The position numbers and the translations under genes were made by a program. From an uncultured bacterium (GTDB lineage Bacteria; Cyanobacteriota; Vampirovibrionia; Gastranaerophilales; Gastranaerophilaceae): a stretch of 34,536 nt of DNA. Under the pieces are notes generated by a model. That model searched no databases and had not been told where the DNA came from. It was given only the letters and a program-made list of their open reading frames with translations. Positions 1 through 8,016 of the stretch are shown here, piece by piece. The number at the start of each line of letters is the position of its first letter. Position 1 is the stretch's first letter. The stretch lies in assembly GCA_902783125.1 (NCBI GenBank), contig CACZPS010000028.1, positions 1 through 34,536 of the forward strand. Direction: 5' to 3'.

Positions 1-327
1 CTGATTTTATTTCTTTATTTTATATATAAACAAATAACGTTTTATTGTAGTTTTAATGCTGTTCAAAATACCGATTTAATATAAAATTCAAATAATCATT
101 TACCCTGTTACAAATAATCATCTAGATTGTTAGTTTACAATGGCTTCGCCATACCCTCCATTTGCTTATTCTGATACTTTTTATATTTAATACTACTTAT
201 CTCAAAATGATATTTAATCATTTTAAGTACGCAAACGGAGTCCTTGAGACGCGGCACCATTCTTTTGCAATTTGACGGACACATTGACGTCCAAGGTTCT
301 CCTCTCACAAAACTATACTTAATTATA
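1..327. other. gene-free stretch with a small hairpin
   Basis: I see no coding region, tRNA or terminator with a T-run here. It holds a short perfect hairpin at 140-152 (ATGGC, loop TTC, GCCAT). A second imperfect dyad lies near 280-295 (GGAC...GTCC). Both lie downstream of the leftward gene that ends at 328, so either could be part of its 3' region. Bases 250-260 resemble the GACGCACCAT core of the repeat found at 33667, but the match is too short to call. Confidence 0.4.
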
Positions 328-978
328 TTATTTATTTAACCCGAACTCCAGTATGTCACCGTCGGCAAGTCGTACCTCTCGGAAACATTTTTCCAGTTCT
401 TCTTTTGATTGAACATCATGTTCACGAAAATCAGTTATAGGTCTATACATAGAACGGATTGTCCAAGTATCATTTTTCGCTATATAATGCATATCGCTCT
501 CTGAAAACGGAAATAAATGTTCCTTGAAAATAGTTACATTCTTTACCCGTTTTGAAATCCCTTCACACAACTTCTGAAAAATCGGAATTGATTCACAAGC
601 TACTTTTAAACCTTTACTCCCCAATATCAATGCTCTATCAGGATTTTCTATCCTACCAAAGATGTTTTCCAATATATCATCTGTTTTCTCAAGATTATCT
701 AAACTGTCATATATATGAAATCCAACTGCCTCACCGGTTTTTGTATCCACAACCCCGCCTGCGGTACAAGTTCTCACTGTATCAGTATAAAACTCATCCG
801 CCTTCAACACATCGAGTCTTGGGTGAGCTATCTTCTTTGATGGTTTCAACATCATCATATCAAGTGCACTCATATCGTTATCCGGACGAAAATCAACATA
901 AATCCCTTTTTGACAGAAATTATCAAAAAATTTTCTATCTACAAACCGTATTCTTGAAGTAAAAGATATATTATTCAT
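328..978 (-). CDS. putative CheD/CNF-fold deamidase-like protein (function unproven)
   Basis: A 216-residue soluble protein with no signal peptide or membrane segment. I do not recognise a close family by overall sequence. Thr65, Cys71 and His88 have the same spacing (6 and 17 residues) as the Thr21-Cys27-His44 triad of the chemoreceptor deamidase CheD. A glycine pair follows Cys71, and hydrophobic stretches flank His88 (GFHIYDS), as in the CNF/CheD/YfiH-type fold. Such enzymes deamidate glutamine side chains on protein targets, either receptors or host GTPases. No chemotaxis gene is nearby, and the divergent neighbour is a cysteine-peptidase-like protein. A shared role for the pair as effectors is inference. 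The N-terminus (MNNISFTSRIRF) resembles a leader-like start common in proteins of unknown function, but this is impression only. Real gene: likely; function: weak. Confidence 0.6.
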   Translation of the reverse strand: MNNISFTSRIRFVDRKFFDNFCQKGIYVDFRPDNDMSALDMMMLKPSKKIAHPRLDVLKADEFYTDTVRTCTAGGVVDTKTGEAVGFHIYDSLDNLEKTDDILENIFGRIENPDRALILGSKGLKVACESIPIFQKLCEGISKRVKNVTIFKEHLFPFSESDMHYIAKNDTWTIRSMYRPITDFREHDVQSKEELEKCFREVRLADGDILEFGLNK

Positions 979-1126
979 ATTCAGAATAAAAATTCTAAAA
1001 AATATTTTTGCTATTGCCTATATCACGGTATAAAATTTTTGTAAAAAAGCGTAATATTTCACCCCCAAAAAGTCAATTTTGAACATAATATATACTTTAT
1101 ATATACAGATATTACTAGGGAGTATT

Positions 1127-2590
1127 ATGCACTTTAACAAAGTAGACCCGACTATTAATGAACACACGATTCCCGAAAAGACAGAAATCAAAACGTTTCA
1201 GCAGATTTCTGACGGGGATATTTCTATTGATTTTGTAGATGAAAATAATATTGTTGAAAAATCAGACATATTATATTCTTCAGACAAAGCAAAATCTCTG
1301 GCGCAACCATATCTGAAGTTTTTAGACAAATACACTGATGGCAAACACACTTGGACACAAGCCCTTATTGATATGGTTAAGAACGTTATTCATTTATTCA
1401 ATGAAAGTAATAAAACCCCTGATAATGAAGAACAAAAACCAAAATCAACAGTTGCTTACACAAAAGATAACAAAATCGCATCAACTTATCTGGAACGAAC
1501 AGATGGCGGAGTCGAAAGAACAACATACAAATATCGTTCAGACGGATCTTTAGATACAGTCAATTATGAAGATGATAAAGTTATAGATTACAGAAAAGAC
1601 GGAACAAGATTTTCACTCCACACAACTAATATTGATACTCCAGAAGTGAACATAAAATATGATACAAAAGGACAAATGGTTCATAAAACTGTCGCAGACA
1701 TGGGTAATTTTCAAGAAATCAAGCTCGAAAACGGACAAATAATAGAAGTTTATTCAAAAAACAGAACTTCTGCAAAAAGAACTATTTATAACAAAGGGAT
1801 ACCCGTACTGATAACAGATTATGACAAGCTCGGCAGAATTACAAATTACTCAGATAAGTATTTTGGTGAAAGACTGTATAATGAAAGCCCGATAGACGGC
1901 AGAATTGATGCTCCGATACGACAAGGTACATCAGGCACATGCTATATCGCAGGACTCGTAAACAGTCTTACTTTTATACCGAAAGGTCGTGAATTACTTG
2001 ATGAGGTTTCAAAACCAAGCAAAAACGGAGATGGAACACTCATTTCATTCCCAGGATTAAACCGCAGATATTATATTGAACAACCGGAAATCAGTCACAA
2101 TATGAGCAGACTCGGAAGACGCGATGCTGACTATCCTGCTCTCGTAAGAGCGTTTGAAGAATTTAGACAAGAAGACCTTACCAGAGAAGATTTAGATAAT
2201 CTACCCGAATATTTTTTCCACAGAGATAAACATTATGGCAGAGTCGTTGACAGCGGATACCCGACAGAAATTTTCTATGCTTTAACCGGAAAAGAAATGA
2301 ACCAATCTGATGGCAAAATAACCAACAAGGATTTACTTAAAGCAAGACAATGTCTTGAATCAGGAAATGGAGTTGTTAACGCCGGAACTATTGAAAAAGA
2401 AACAAATAATTTTGAAATTCCTTTAGATGATAAAAAACTTGGAGTTGTTCCTAAACACAATTTGGCTGTTAAAAAAATTTCTGACCGGTACGTCACTCTT
2501 TACGATTCCGTTACTGAAAACATTATCCAATATCCGATAGAAAAATTTAAAAAATATTTTGCCACAATTTTTTATGCAAAATTAGATTAA
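1127..2590 (+). CDS. YD-like-repeat protein with C-terminal calpain/papain-like cysteine peptidase domain
   Basis: 487 residues. The ATG at 1127 is preferred over an ATG-like start 48 bases upstream because AGGGAG stands just before it. Three parts are visible. An N-terminal region of about 110 residues has no recognised fold. A middle region (about 115-255) is rich in short beta-forming units such as YKYRSDGS, KYDTKG and YDKLGR, reminiscent of RHS/YD repeats. The C-terminal domain carries a peptidase-like site: QGTSGTCY with Cys272 (compare QGxxGDCW of calpains), His444 in HNLAV, and Asp460/Asn465 in YDSVTEN. Cys-His-Asn/Asp in this order is the papain/calpain catalytic arrangement. No signal peptide is visible. 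The repeat-plus-toxin-domain layout is typical of polymorphic toxins, but no immunity gene is apparent. The role as an effector is inference. The decayed gene at 13469-14112 has a similar repetitive style. Confidence 0.72.
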   Translation: MHFNKVDPTINEHTIPEKTEIKTFQQISDGDISIDFVDENNIVEKSDILYSSDKAKSLAQPYLKFLDKYTDGKHTWTQALIDMVKNVIHLFNESNKTPDNEEQKPKSTVAYTKDNKIASTYLERTDGGVERTTYKYRSDGSLDTVNYEDDKVIDYRKDGTRFSLHTTNIDTPEVNIKYDTKGQMVHKTVADMGNFQEIKLENGQIIEVYSKNRTSAKRTIYNKGIPVLITDYDKLGRITNYSDKYFGERLYNESPIDGRIDAPIRQGTSGTCYIAGLVNSLTFIPKGRELLDEVSKPSKNGDGTLISFPGLNRRYYIEQPEISHNMSRLGRRDADYPALVRAFEEFRQEDLTREDLDNLPEYFFHRDKHYGRVVDSGYPTEIFYALTGKEMNQSDGKITNKDLLKARQCLESGNGVVNAGTIEKETNNFEIPLDDKKLGVVPKHNLAVKKISDRYVTLYDSVTENIIQYPIEKFKKYFATIFYAKLD

Positions 2591-2703
2591 GTTATTAAAT
2601 TCTATTTTTGTTTACCTTATCGAATAAACATCAACTCTTTTTAACAAATTGGTTTTAATAAAATCGTAAACTGTTCTTTTTATCTTAGTAATATTGATTT
2701 GAA

Positions 2704-3534
2704 TCATTTATTATAACTTTTTTTCGCGGAAATAGCCCTAGGAATATTTGCCAAATCATTTTCTATAACGATATCAACAAAACCGTTATTTTCAAAATAT
2801 TGTTTTACTAATTCAGATTGACTTATCCCAACTTCAAATACAATATATCCATTCTTATTTAAAAATTTATCCACACCATCTTCTATGATTTTTTTATAAA
2901 ATTCACAACCTGTTTCCTCTGATGTAAATAACGCATTTTGCGGTTCATACCCCAATTCTCTCTGAACTTTTGTACCTTTTGGAATATATGGCGGATTTGA
3001 AATAATTAAATCAAATTTTTCGTTAATATTCGAAAACAAATCTGAATTAATAAAATTTACCCCTACTCCAAGTTTTTTAGCATTTTTCTTTGCTATTTTA
3101 AGTGCAGAATCAGATATATCGACAGCGCAAACATCAACCTTTGCGTATTTAGAAATTGCACACGCTATACAGCCTGAACCGGTGCCAATATCAAGCACCT
3201 TTTTAAACCCGTTATTTTTTATAATTTTTAACGCATGATTTACCACAATTTCTGTTTCATCACGTGGAATAAGTACATCTTCATTTACCTCATAAAAATC
3301 ACCCATAAAATAAGACTGCCCTATGATATATTGTATAGGTTTCCTTGTATTTGCCCTAAGCTGAGCTTTTTGTTTTACTATCTCCAATTTTTCATAATCA
3401 AGCGGAGTCCCTAAAATAATATCTTTTGCTGTATAATTACAAAAATGTTCAATAAGCATCTTAACTTCTTTCGATGCCTCATTTGGTTCAATCCCGCTCC
3501 TCACTAATATCTCTACAATTTCCTGAATGTTCAT
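2704..3534 (-). CDS. prmC: peptide chain release factor N5-glutamine methyltransferase
   Basis: A 276-residue PrmC/HemK enzyme that methylates the GGQ glutamine of release factors RF1 and RF2 using S-adenosylmethionine. An N-terminal helical substrate-binding domain covers about residues 1-90. The Rossmann-fold domain follows, with the SAM motif VLDIGTGSG (about 113-121), an acidic end of beta-2 (VDIS) and the diagnostic NPPY at 180-183. Length and motifs are those of the full family. The start overlaps the end of the upstream gene by 47 bases and its Shine-Dalgarno sequence is weak, which suggests translational coupling. It is the last gene of a leftward three-gene unit. prfA, a common neighbour of prmC, is not here. 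Confidence 0.95.
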   Translation of the reverse strand: MNIQEIVEILVRSGIEPNEASKEVKMLIEHFCNYTAKDIILGTPLDYEKLEIVKQKAQLRANTRKPIQYIIGQSYFMGDFYEVNEDVLIPRDETEIVVNHALKIIKNNGFKKVLDIGTGSGCIACAISKYAKVDVCAVDISDSALKIAKKNAKKLGVGVNFINSDLFSNINEKFDLIISNPPYIPKGTKVQRELGYEPQNALFTSEETGCEFYKKIIEDGVDKFLNKNGYIVFEVGISQSELVKQYFENNGFVDIVIENDLANIPRAISAKKSYNK

Positions 3535-4036
3535 TTAAAATCTTATCAATCTCATTTCTTAAATCAAGCCTTGATGCTTTTTCCACATCTATTTTATCAA
3601 GATTATATTTTTTACACAATCTTTCATAATAATACAACTGTTTTTTGGTAGGCTCTTGTTTTGACATTTTAACTTCTTGCAAAAATTTTCTTTTCTTTTT
3701 TTCATACTCTTTTTGTTTTACTATTAGCGGCGCTTGTGATTTCTTATAATCATAATATTTTTTGACAGCAGCTATATATTCTTTTGTTTCACTCAAAAAA
3801 GTATCATCGTTCAAATACGGTTCAATAAACGGATATCTGGAAGCCCCTATCTTTAAATAATACTCTTGCTCATCTATAAACTTATCTAACAACTCATCAG
3901 GAGTTATATTATCCTTATCCTCATCATTTACATTTACATTTACCCCTAACCCTACAAAAGAACGCAGAAAAGTACATAACATACTTTTCTGCGTTTTATC
4001 AAAATACCCATAAATCCTTCGCTTTGTGTTATACAT
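3488..4036 (-). CDS. uncharacterised 182-residue charged helical protein
   Basis: I do not recognise the family. The protein is cytoplasmic in character, highly charged, with a predicted coiled or helical Lys/Glu-rich centre (about 105-135). Its C-terminal segment (about 128-170) has the pattern TKKQL..YERLCKKYNLD..DV..ASR.DLRNEID, resembling short helix-turn-helix or SAP-like segments. Its ATG directly follows the stop codon of the gene at 4037-4246, and its own 3' end overlaps prmC, so the three genes are very probably co-transcribed. Residues 28-37 (VGLGVNVNVN) are encoded by a short tandem GTAAAT repeat, which suggests a recent local expansion near the N-terminus. Confidence 0.7.
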   Translation of the reverse strand: MYNTKRRIYGYFDKTQKSMLCTFLRSFVGLGVNVNVNDEDKDNITPDELLDKFIDEQEYYLKIGASRYPFIEPYLNDDTFLSETKEYIAAVKKYYDYKKSQAPLIVKQKEYEKKKRKFLQEVKMSKQEPTKKQLYYYERLCKKYNLDKIDVEKASRLDLRNEIDKILNEHSGNCRDISEERD

Positions 4037-4246
4037 CTATTTTAATCTGTCCTTGATTAAATCCTGAACATTGAACTTCTTCTGAGATTGCCTGAATGCG
4101 TGCAATTTTGACAATAAATCCGTCTTAATCGGATCAGACTGATAAACTTTATTTTCAATCGGTTCTGCAATAGAAACATCTGTAGTTTGCGTAACCTTTG
4201 GTTCATTAACAATTAATTTCATTTTGGAATCTCTCTCTTTTGTCAT
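4037..4246 (-). CDS. uncharacterised 69-residue protein
   Basis: A small acidic/basic protein of unknown function and the first gene of the unit leading to prmC. AAGAGG lies 4 bases before the ATG at 4246. A second in-frame ATG at residue 9 has AGAGAG upstream, so a 61-residue product starting MKLIVNE is possible. The C-terminal half (LLSKLHAFRQSQKKFNVQD) looks helical and amphipathic. Its stop codon abuts the ATG of the 182-residue gene with no gap, which favours a real coupled gene. No membrane segment or signal peptide is seen. Confidence 0.6.
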   Translation of the reverse strand: MTKERDSKMKLIVNEPKVTQTTDVSIAEPIENKVYQSDPIKTDLLSKLHAFRQSQKKFNVQDLIKDRLK

Positions 4247-4377
4247 TTGTACCTCTTGAATATATAAAGTTTATATCTCAAAAAAAATTGCCTTTTTTAA
4301 ATTTGATTATTAAGTTATGTTACAAAAATGTTAAATTATTTGTAAAAAGTGTTATAAAATAACATACTTTGGGTGGC

Positions 4378-5619
4378 TTATTTTTCGTAATAAAATCCAT
4401 CTTCTTTCATACGGGAAATACATTCTCTGATTTTTTCTTCTGAGCAAACAATAGATACTCTAAAGAAACCTTCACCATAATTTCCGTAAGCATGACCGGG
4501 AACAGCAATTACACCGGAGGTCTTCATTAAATCATCAGTAAATTCTTTTGAAGTTGCATATCTTGGAGGGATAGGCATCCACAAATAAAAAGTTGAATTT
4601 GGGACATAAAAATCAGGCCAACCCAATTCTTTCATCCCCTTAACAAAAATATCCTGTTTACGTTTCAACTCTTGATTAGCCAATTTGGTATATTCATCAC
4701 CTTCAGGTGAATTAAGAATTTCAGCACAAGCAATTTGAAGCGGCTTATAAATGCCGTTATCAATTGTAGATTTAAGCACGCAAAGTTCATCAATAGCTTC
4801 AGAATTTCCGCATATCCAGCCGAGCCTTGCACCAGTCATTGCAAACGGTTTTGAGAAACTAAAAAATTCTACTGCAATATCCTTTGCACCTTCAAATTCC
4901 AAAATACTGAAAGGTCTGTCATTTTCATCAAAATACAAATCAGCGTATGCTGCATCAGACATAAGAATTACACCATGTTTTTTACAAAATTCTATAACAT
5001 GCCTGTAATAATCTCTGGTTGCAGTGGCACCCAGAGGATTATTAGGATAATTGATAATAACAGCTTTTACCTTATCGGGAGTCCCGCCTTGCTCTATATA
5101 ATTATCCCAGACCTTATTGAGATTAGGTAAATAATTATTCTCCGGAGTTAAAGGGATAGAAAACGTTTTACCGCCTGCTATTTCAACCATTTGCCCGTAT
5201 GAAGCATAACCAGGATCAGGTACAAATACAACCTCTTTTTCTGTTTCATCAAGAGTCGGATTTATTAATGCTCTTAAAAAGTTCGCTAATCCCTCTTTTG
5301 AACCGATAAGAGAAGCGATTTCTTTCCCGGAATCAAGTTCCACATTAAATCTGCGTTTCATATATTGTGCTATAGAATCCAAGAAAAAACCTTCGCCTCG
5401 GGGAGTGGAATAAAGATGAACACCGTCCTCATCCAATGCAGATTTTAACCTGTTTAACAATTTTTGCGGTGGAGGGGCTGTTGGCGCACCCATTGATAAA
5501 AAGATAGGCGCTCTGCCCTTTGATTCTAACTCCGGTCTGAGTTTATTTGCAGCCGCTTTTATCTTAAACATAATATATGTAGTCATTGATTTCACATATT
5601 CGTTAAATAATTCTCTCAT
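4378..5619 (-). CDS. PLP-dependent class I/II aminotransferase, LL-diaminopimelate aminotransferase-like
   Basis: A 413-residue fold-type I aminotransferase. The start at 5619 is chosen because AAGGATG lies 7-8 bases upstream and a promoter ends just before it; an upstream in-frame ATG at 5667 would fall inside the promoter. PLP-site features are present: the NYPNNP loop (190-195), SDAAY (Asp222, Tyr225), the Schiff-base lysine Lys257 in SFSK, and the phosphate-binding GARLGW (Arg265). The stretch around 90-115 (RRFNVELD...LIGSKEGLA) closely resembles the DapL family, which makes LL-diaminopimelate for lysine and peptidoglycan directly from tetrahydrodipicolinate. Other possibilities are an aspartate or alanine/valine-pyruvate type aminotransferase. 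The class is certain and the substrate is probable only. Confidence 0.88.
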   Translation of the reverse strand: MRELFNEYVKSMTTYIMFKIKAAANKLRPELESKGRAPIFLSMGAPTAPPPQKLLNRLKSALDEDGVHLYSTPRGEGFFLDSIAQYMKRRFNVELDSGKEIASLIGSKEGLANFLRALINPTLDETEKEVVFVPDPGYASYGQMVEIAGGKTFSIPLTPENNYLPNLNKVWDNYIEQGGTPDKVKAVIINYPNNPLGATATRDYYRHVIEFCKKHGVILMSDAAYADLYFDENDRPFSILEFEGAKDIAVEFFSFSKPFAMTGARLGWICGNSEAIDELCVLKSTIDNGIYKPLQIACAEILNSPEGDEYTKLANQELKRKQDIFVKGMKELGWPDFYVPNSTFYLWMPIPPRYATSKEFTDDLMKTSGVIAVPGHAYGNYGEGFFRVSIVCSEEKIRECISRMKEDGFYYEK

Positions 5620-5655
5620 CTGTAAACATCCTTCATAAATCCACTTAACCCCATG

Positions 5656-5683
5656 ATTATACAACATAATAATGCTTTGGCAA
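5656..5683 (-). promoter_or_regulatory. sigma-70-type promoter for the aminotransferase gene
   Basis: Read leftward, TTGCCA (plus-strand 5678-5683) is separated by 16 bases from a perfect TATAAT (5656-5661). The start codon lies 36 bases further on, with its Shine-Dalgarno sequence between. This is the cleanest consensus promoter in the window. The gap up to 5884 otherwise holds nothing I can identify. Confidence 0.75.
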
Positions 5684-5884
5684 GGATTGAGAACTATAGT
5701 TCAGACAAAGCAATATATAAATTGCAACCTACTTAAAACTCTGCATAACGCGATAAGAAGCAACTGTAATCCGTATTCCCAAGATTATTATTATCTCACA
5801 ACCCCAAAACAGATTGTTATTGCAAAAAAACTATCATACTTGCATCAAAGAACAGTACATATATGGATTTTTATCTTAGAATAT

Positions 5885-7360
5885 TTAATATTTTGTCCCT
5901 GCTGCTTTATAGATATTTATTCTGTCTATCATACAGTCAAGAGTATTTGAAGCAACTAGTTTTTCTATTGTTAAAAGATTTTCTTTCATTTGACACCAGT
6001 CCAGTTTTGAAATAACTCCTTGTTCAAATCTTTTTTCAGTTAAAGAAAAATCTTTATTTTCAAGGTTAAGATGTTCTTTGTTTTGCTCCAATTTTTGGTT
6101 ATCAAGTTTTGCTTTATATAAAGCATCGTTAACCTCTTGAATTGCCACAAGATTAGTTTTTTGATAGTTTCTGAGTGCTTTTTCCATTCTAACTTTGTTC
6201 ATTCTTAAATTTGCAATTCTGGCTCCGCCGGTAAATAGTGGAAGCATTGCGTTTCCTGCAACGGCCCAAATCATATTTTTTGTAGTAAATAATTTCCCTA
6301 AATGCACTGAATTAAACAATGCCAATCCATCTATGCTTATTATTGGTAAAAACTCTTTTTTGGCGACTCTGACGTCAATTCCTGCTTTTTTTAACATTGT
6401 TTCCGATTTTATATAATCAGGTCTTTGTATAATAACATCAGACGATATTTGTTCAGGAATATCGCATTTGTAAGCTATTTCATCAAACTTTATCCTTTCA
6501 AAACTATCAGAATTTGCAGGACTTTCTCCGATAAGTACAGCAAACTGATTCAAAAGTTCAATTCTTTGTCGTTTTAAATCAATTAAATCAGTCTGACTTT
6601 TGATATAGGCTTTATTTGCTTTTATCATATCACTTGTAGAAGTCACCCCTTCATCATGGCTAAGACTCATAAGTTCGTAAATTTCTTTCCTTAATGCAAC
6701 AATATCTTCTTGAAGTTCGATAGTTTTATCTAATCTTACGATATTGTAATACACCGTTCCGACGGCTGAAACAATTGCTATATAAGTCGCTCTTTCATCA
6801 GCAACAGATGCTTGAAACAGTTTTTTTACCGAGGTTGTTTTATCGTGATTTTTTAAGAAAATGTCAGCTTCATAACTTGCAATAATAGGTAAACCCATTC
6901 CGTGAACAGTTTTTCTGTTCGGATTCTTCATTACAGGCGGAATTCCTGCGACACCTGCGCCATAACCCGCCTGAAGCTGTGGGAATTCATTAGCCATCTG
7001 TAATCTTACGGATTGAAAATATTCATCAACGGTTAAGCTTGCCATCTTCAAGTCGTAATTATGTTCCATCGCTTTATTAATATAACCGATAAGATAAGAA
7101 TCATTTGTTCCTTCCCACCAAGGCATATTTATAAAATCATACTTGTTTGTTACACGATATTTTTTGTATGGCAAATCTTTTTGCTTTTGAACTTTTTTAT
7201 ATATCTCTTTATCGGCCTTTTGTTGAGCCTTTAGCTTTACTTTTCTTTCCTGCTTTGTCTGTTTTGATTCGGTAACACTGCTTTTAAAAAGTGCCTGAGC
7301 AGGCAGCACCTGTGTTCCTATAAAACTAATCATCAATATCGCAGTTATAAATCTTTTCAT
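5885..7360 (-). CDS. TolC/OprM-family outer-membrane efflux channel
   Basis: A 491-residue outer-membrane factor that forms the exit duct of tripartite efflux or type I secretion machines. An N-terminal signal peptide ends at AQA (residues 21-23). No cysteine follows the cleavage site, so it is not a NodT-type lipoprotein. The two characteristic outer-membrane-factor repeats follow, rich in long helices (for example about 150-240 and 400-460) with YEADIF and YYNIVRLD-type motifs. It is divergent from marR and the adaptor gene at 8017, which suggests the two transcription units form one efflux system under MarR control. The inner-membrane pump is not in this window. A Lys/Gln-rich segment (about 32-60) after the signal peptide is an unusual extension. 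Confidence 0.88.
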   Translation of the reverse strand: MKRFITAILMISFIGTQVLPAQALFKSSVTESKQTKQERKVKLKAQQKADKEIYKKVQKQKDLPYKKYRVTNKYDFINMPWWEGTNDSYLIGYINKAMEHNYDLKMASLTVDEYFQSVRLQMANEFPQLQAGYGAGVAGIPPVMKNPNRKTVHGMGLPIIASYEADIFLKNHDKTTSVKKLFQASVADERATYIAIVSAVGTVYYNIVRLDKTIELQEDIVALRKEIYELMSLSHDEGVTSTSDMIKANKAYIKSQTDLIDLKRQRIELLNQFAVLIGESPANSDSFERIKFDEIAYKCDIPEQISSDVIIQRPDYIKSETMLKKAGIDVRVAKKEFLPIISIDGLALFNSVHLGKLFTTKNMIWAVAGNAMLPLFTGGARIANLRMNKVRMEKALRNYQKTNLVAIQEVNDALYKAKLDNQKLEQNKEHLNLENKDFSLTEKRFEQGVISKLDWCQMKENLLTIEKLVASNTLDCMIDRINIYKAAGTKY

Positions 7361-7477
7361 TATGTTTTCCTTTAACTCACTGTTTTTAACTCATAAGGCT
7401 AATTTTTTCATTTACCCCAGCATTTACCCCTGCCCCTACCCTCTTGAATTTTTATATTAATAATGTTACCATAGTAA

Positions 7478-7493
7478 TGTTGCAAATGCAACA
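7478..7493. promoter_or_regulatory. candidate MarR operator in the divergent intergenic region
   Basis: TGTTGCA-AA-TGCAACA is a perfect 7-bp inverted repeat centred about 26 bases before marR. A second small dyad, TTAC-CATA-GTAA, adjoins it at 7466-7477. MarR proteins bind palindromes of about 16-20 bp and usually repress their own gene and divergent efflux genes. Location and symmetry fit that role; binding is inferred. The same gap carries a TTGAAT at 7444-7449 that could serve as a -35 box. Confidence 0.6.
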
Positions 7494-7511
7494 CATCAAA
7501 CTTAAACAATA

Positions 7512-8006
7512 ATGACTAATATGAGCACGCAAACTTATACAAAAGAAGATTTAGCGCAAGGGTTTCTTGATTCACTTTATTATCAGATAAAACTGACAGA
7601 GAAGTGTTCAAGGATTCTGGCTAAACAATTGGAAGAAAAACTAAACTTGGAAATTACGCTCGATGAATTAACAGCGTTAAGTGTTATAACATTGCACAAT
7701 GGCGAAATTCATCAAAGGGATTTGGCAAAAATTCTTTTAAAAGACCGAGCCAATACGGGTAGGATGTTAAATAATCTCGAAAAAAACGGTTTTATTGAAA
7801 GATTTGAAAAAACAAAAAATAAGCGTCAGTCATTTATGATTAATTTAACAAAAAAAGGCGCTGAAACGCTAGAAAGGCTTACAAATATAGTAAAACCTAT
7901 GTTTGATGAAGTCCATAGTAAGTTAAAGTATGATAAAGAATATTTAAAAAATGGTATAATCCAATTGAGAGAGTTAATGAAAGAAGTTACGGAAATACAT
8001 ATATAA
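7512..8006 (+). CDS. MarR-family transcriptional regulator
   Basis: A 164-residue winged-helix dimer. Helices at about 10-45 form the dimer face. The DNA-binding domain at about 60-115 contains IHQRDLAKILLKDRANTGR (recognition helix), LEKNGFIER and the wing with the LTKKG strand end. MarR proteins respond to small toxic ligands and derepress efflux genes. It is followed after 10 bases by the adaptor gene and is divergent from the tolC-like gene, so it probably controls both. No clear Shine-Dalgarno sequence precedes the ATG; a second in-frame ATG (residue 4) is equally possible. Confidence 0.9.
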   Translation: MTNMSTQTYTKEDLAQGFLDSLYYQIKLTEKCSRILAKQLEEKLNLEITLDELTALSVITLHNGEIHQRDLAKILLKDRANTGRMLNNLEKNGFIERFEKTKNKRQSFMINLTKKGAETLERLTNIVKPMFDEVHSKLKYDKEYLKNGIIQLRELMKEVTEIHI

Positions 8007-8016
8007 GAGGTATAAA

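Noticed and set aside
552-962. Rightward open frame across the CheD-like gene
   Set aside because: It is antisense to a better-supported gene, has no ribosome site and encodes a composition (Tyr/His/Leu mixture) typical of reverse-strand reading.
1079-1126. Longer N-terminus for the cysteine-peptidase-like protein
   Set aside because: The upstream start lacks a ribosome site, while AGGGAG precedes the ATG at 1127.
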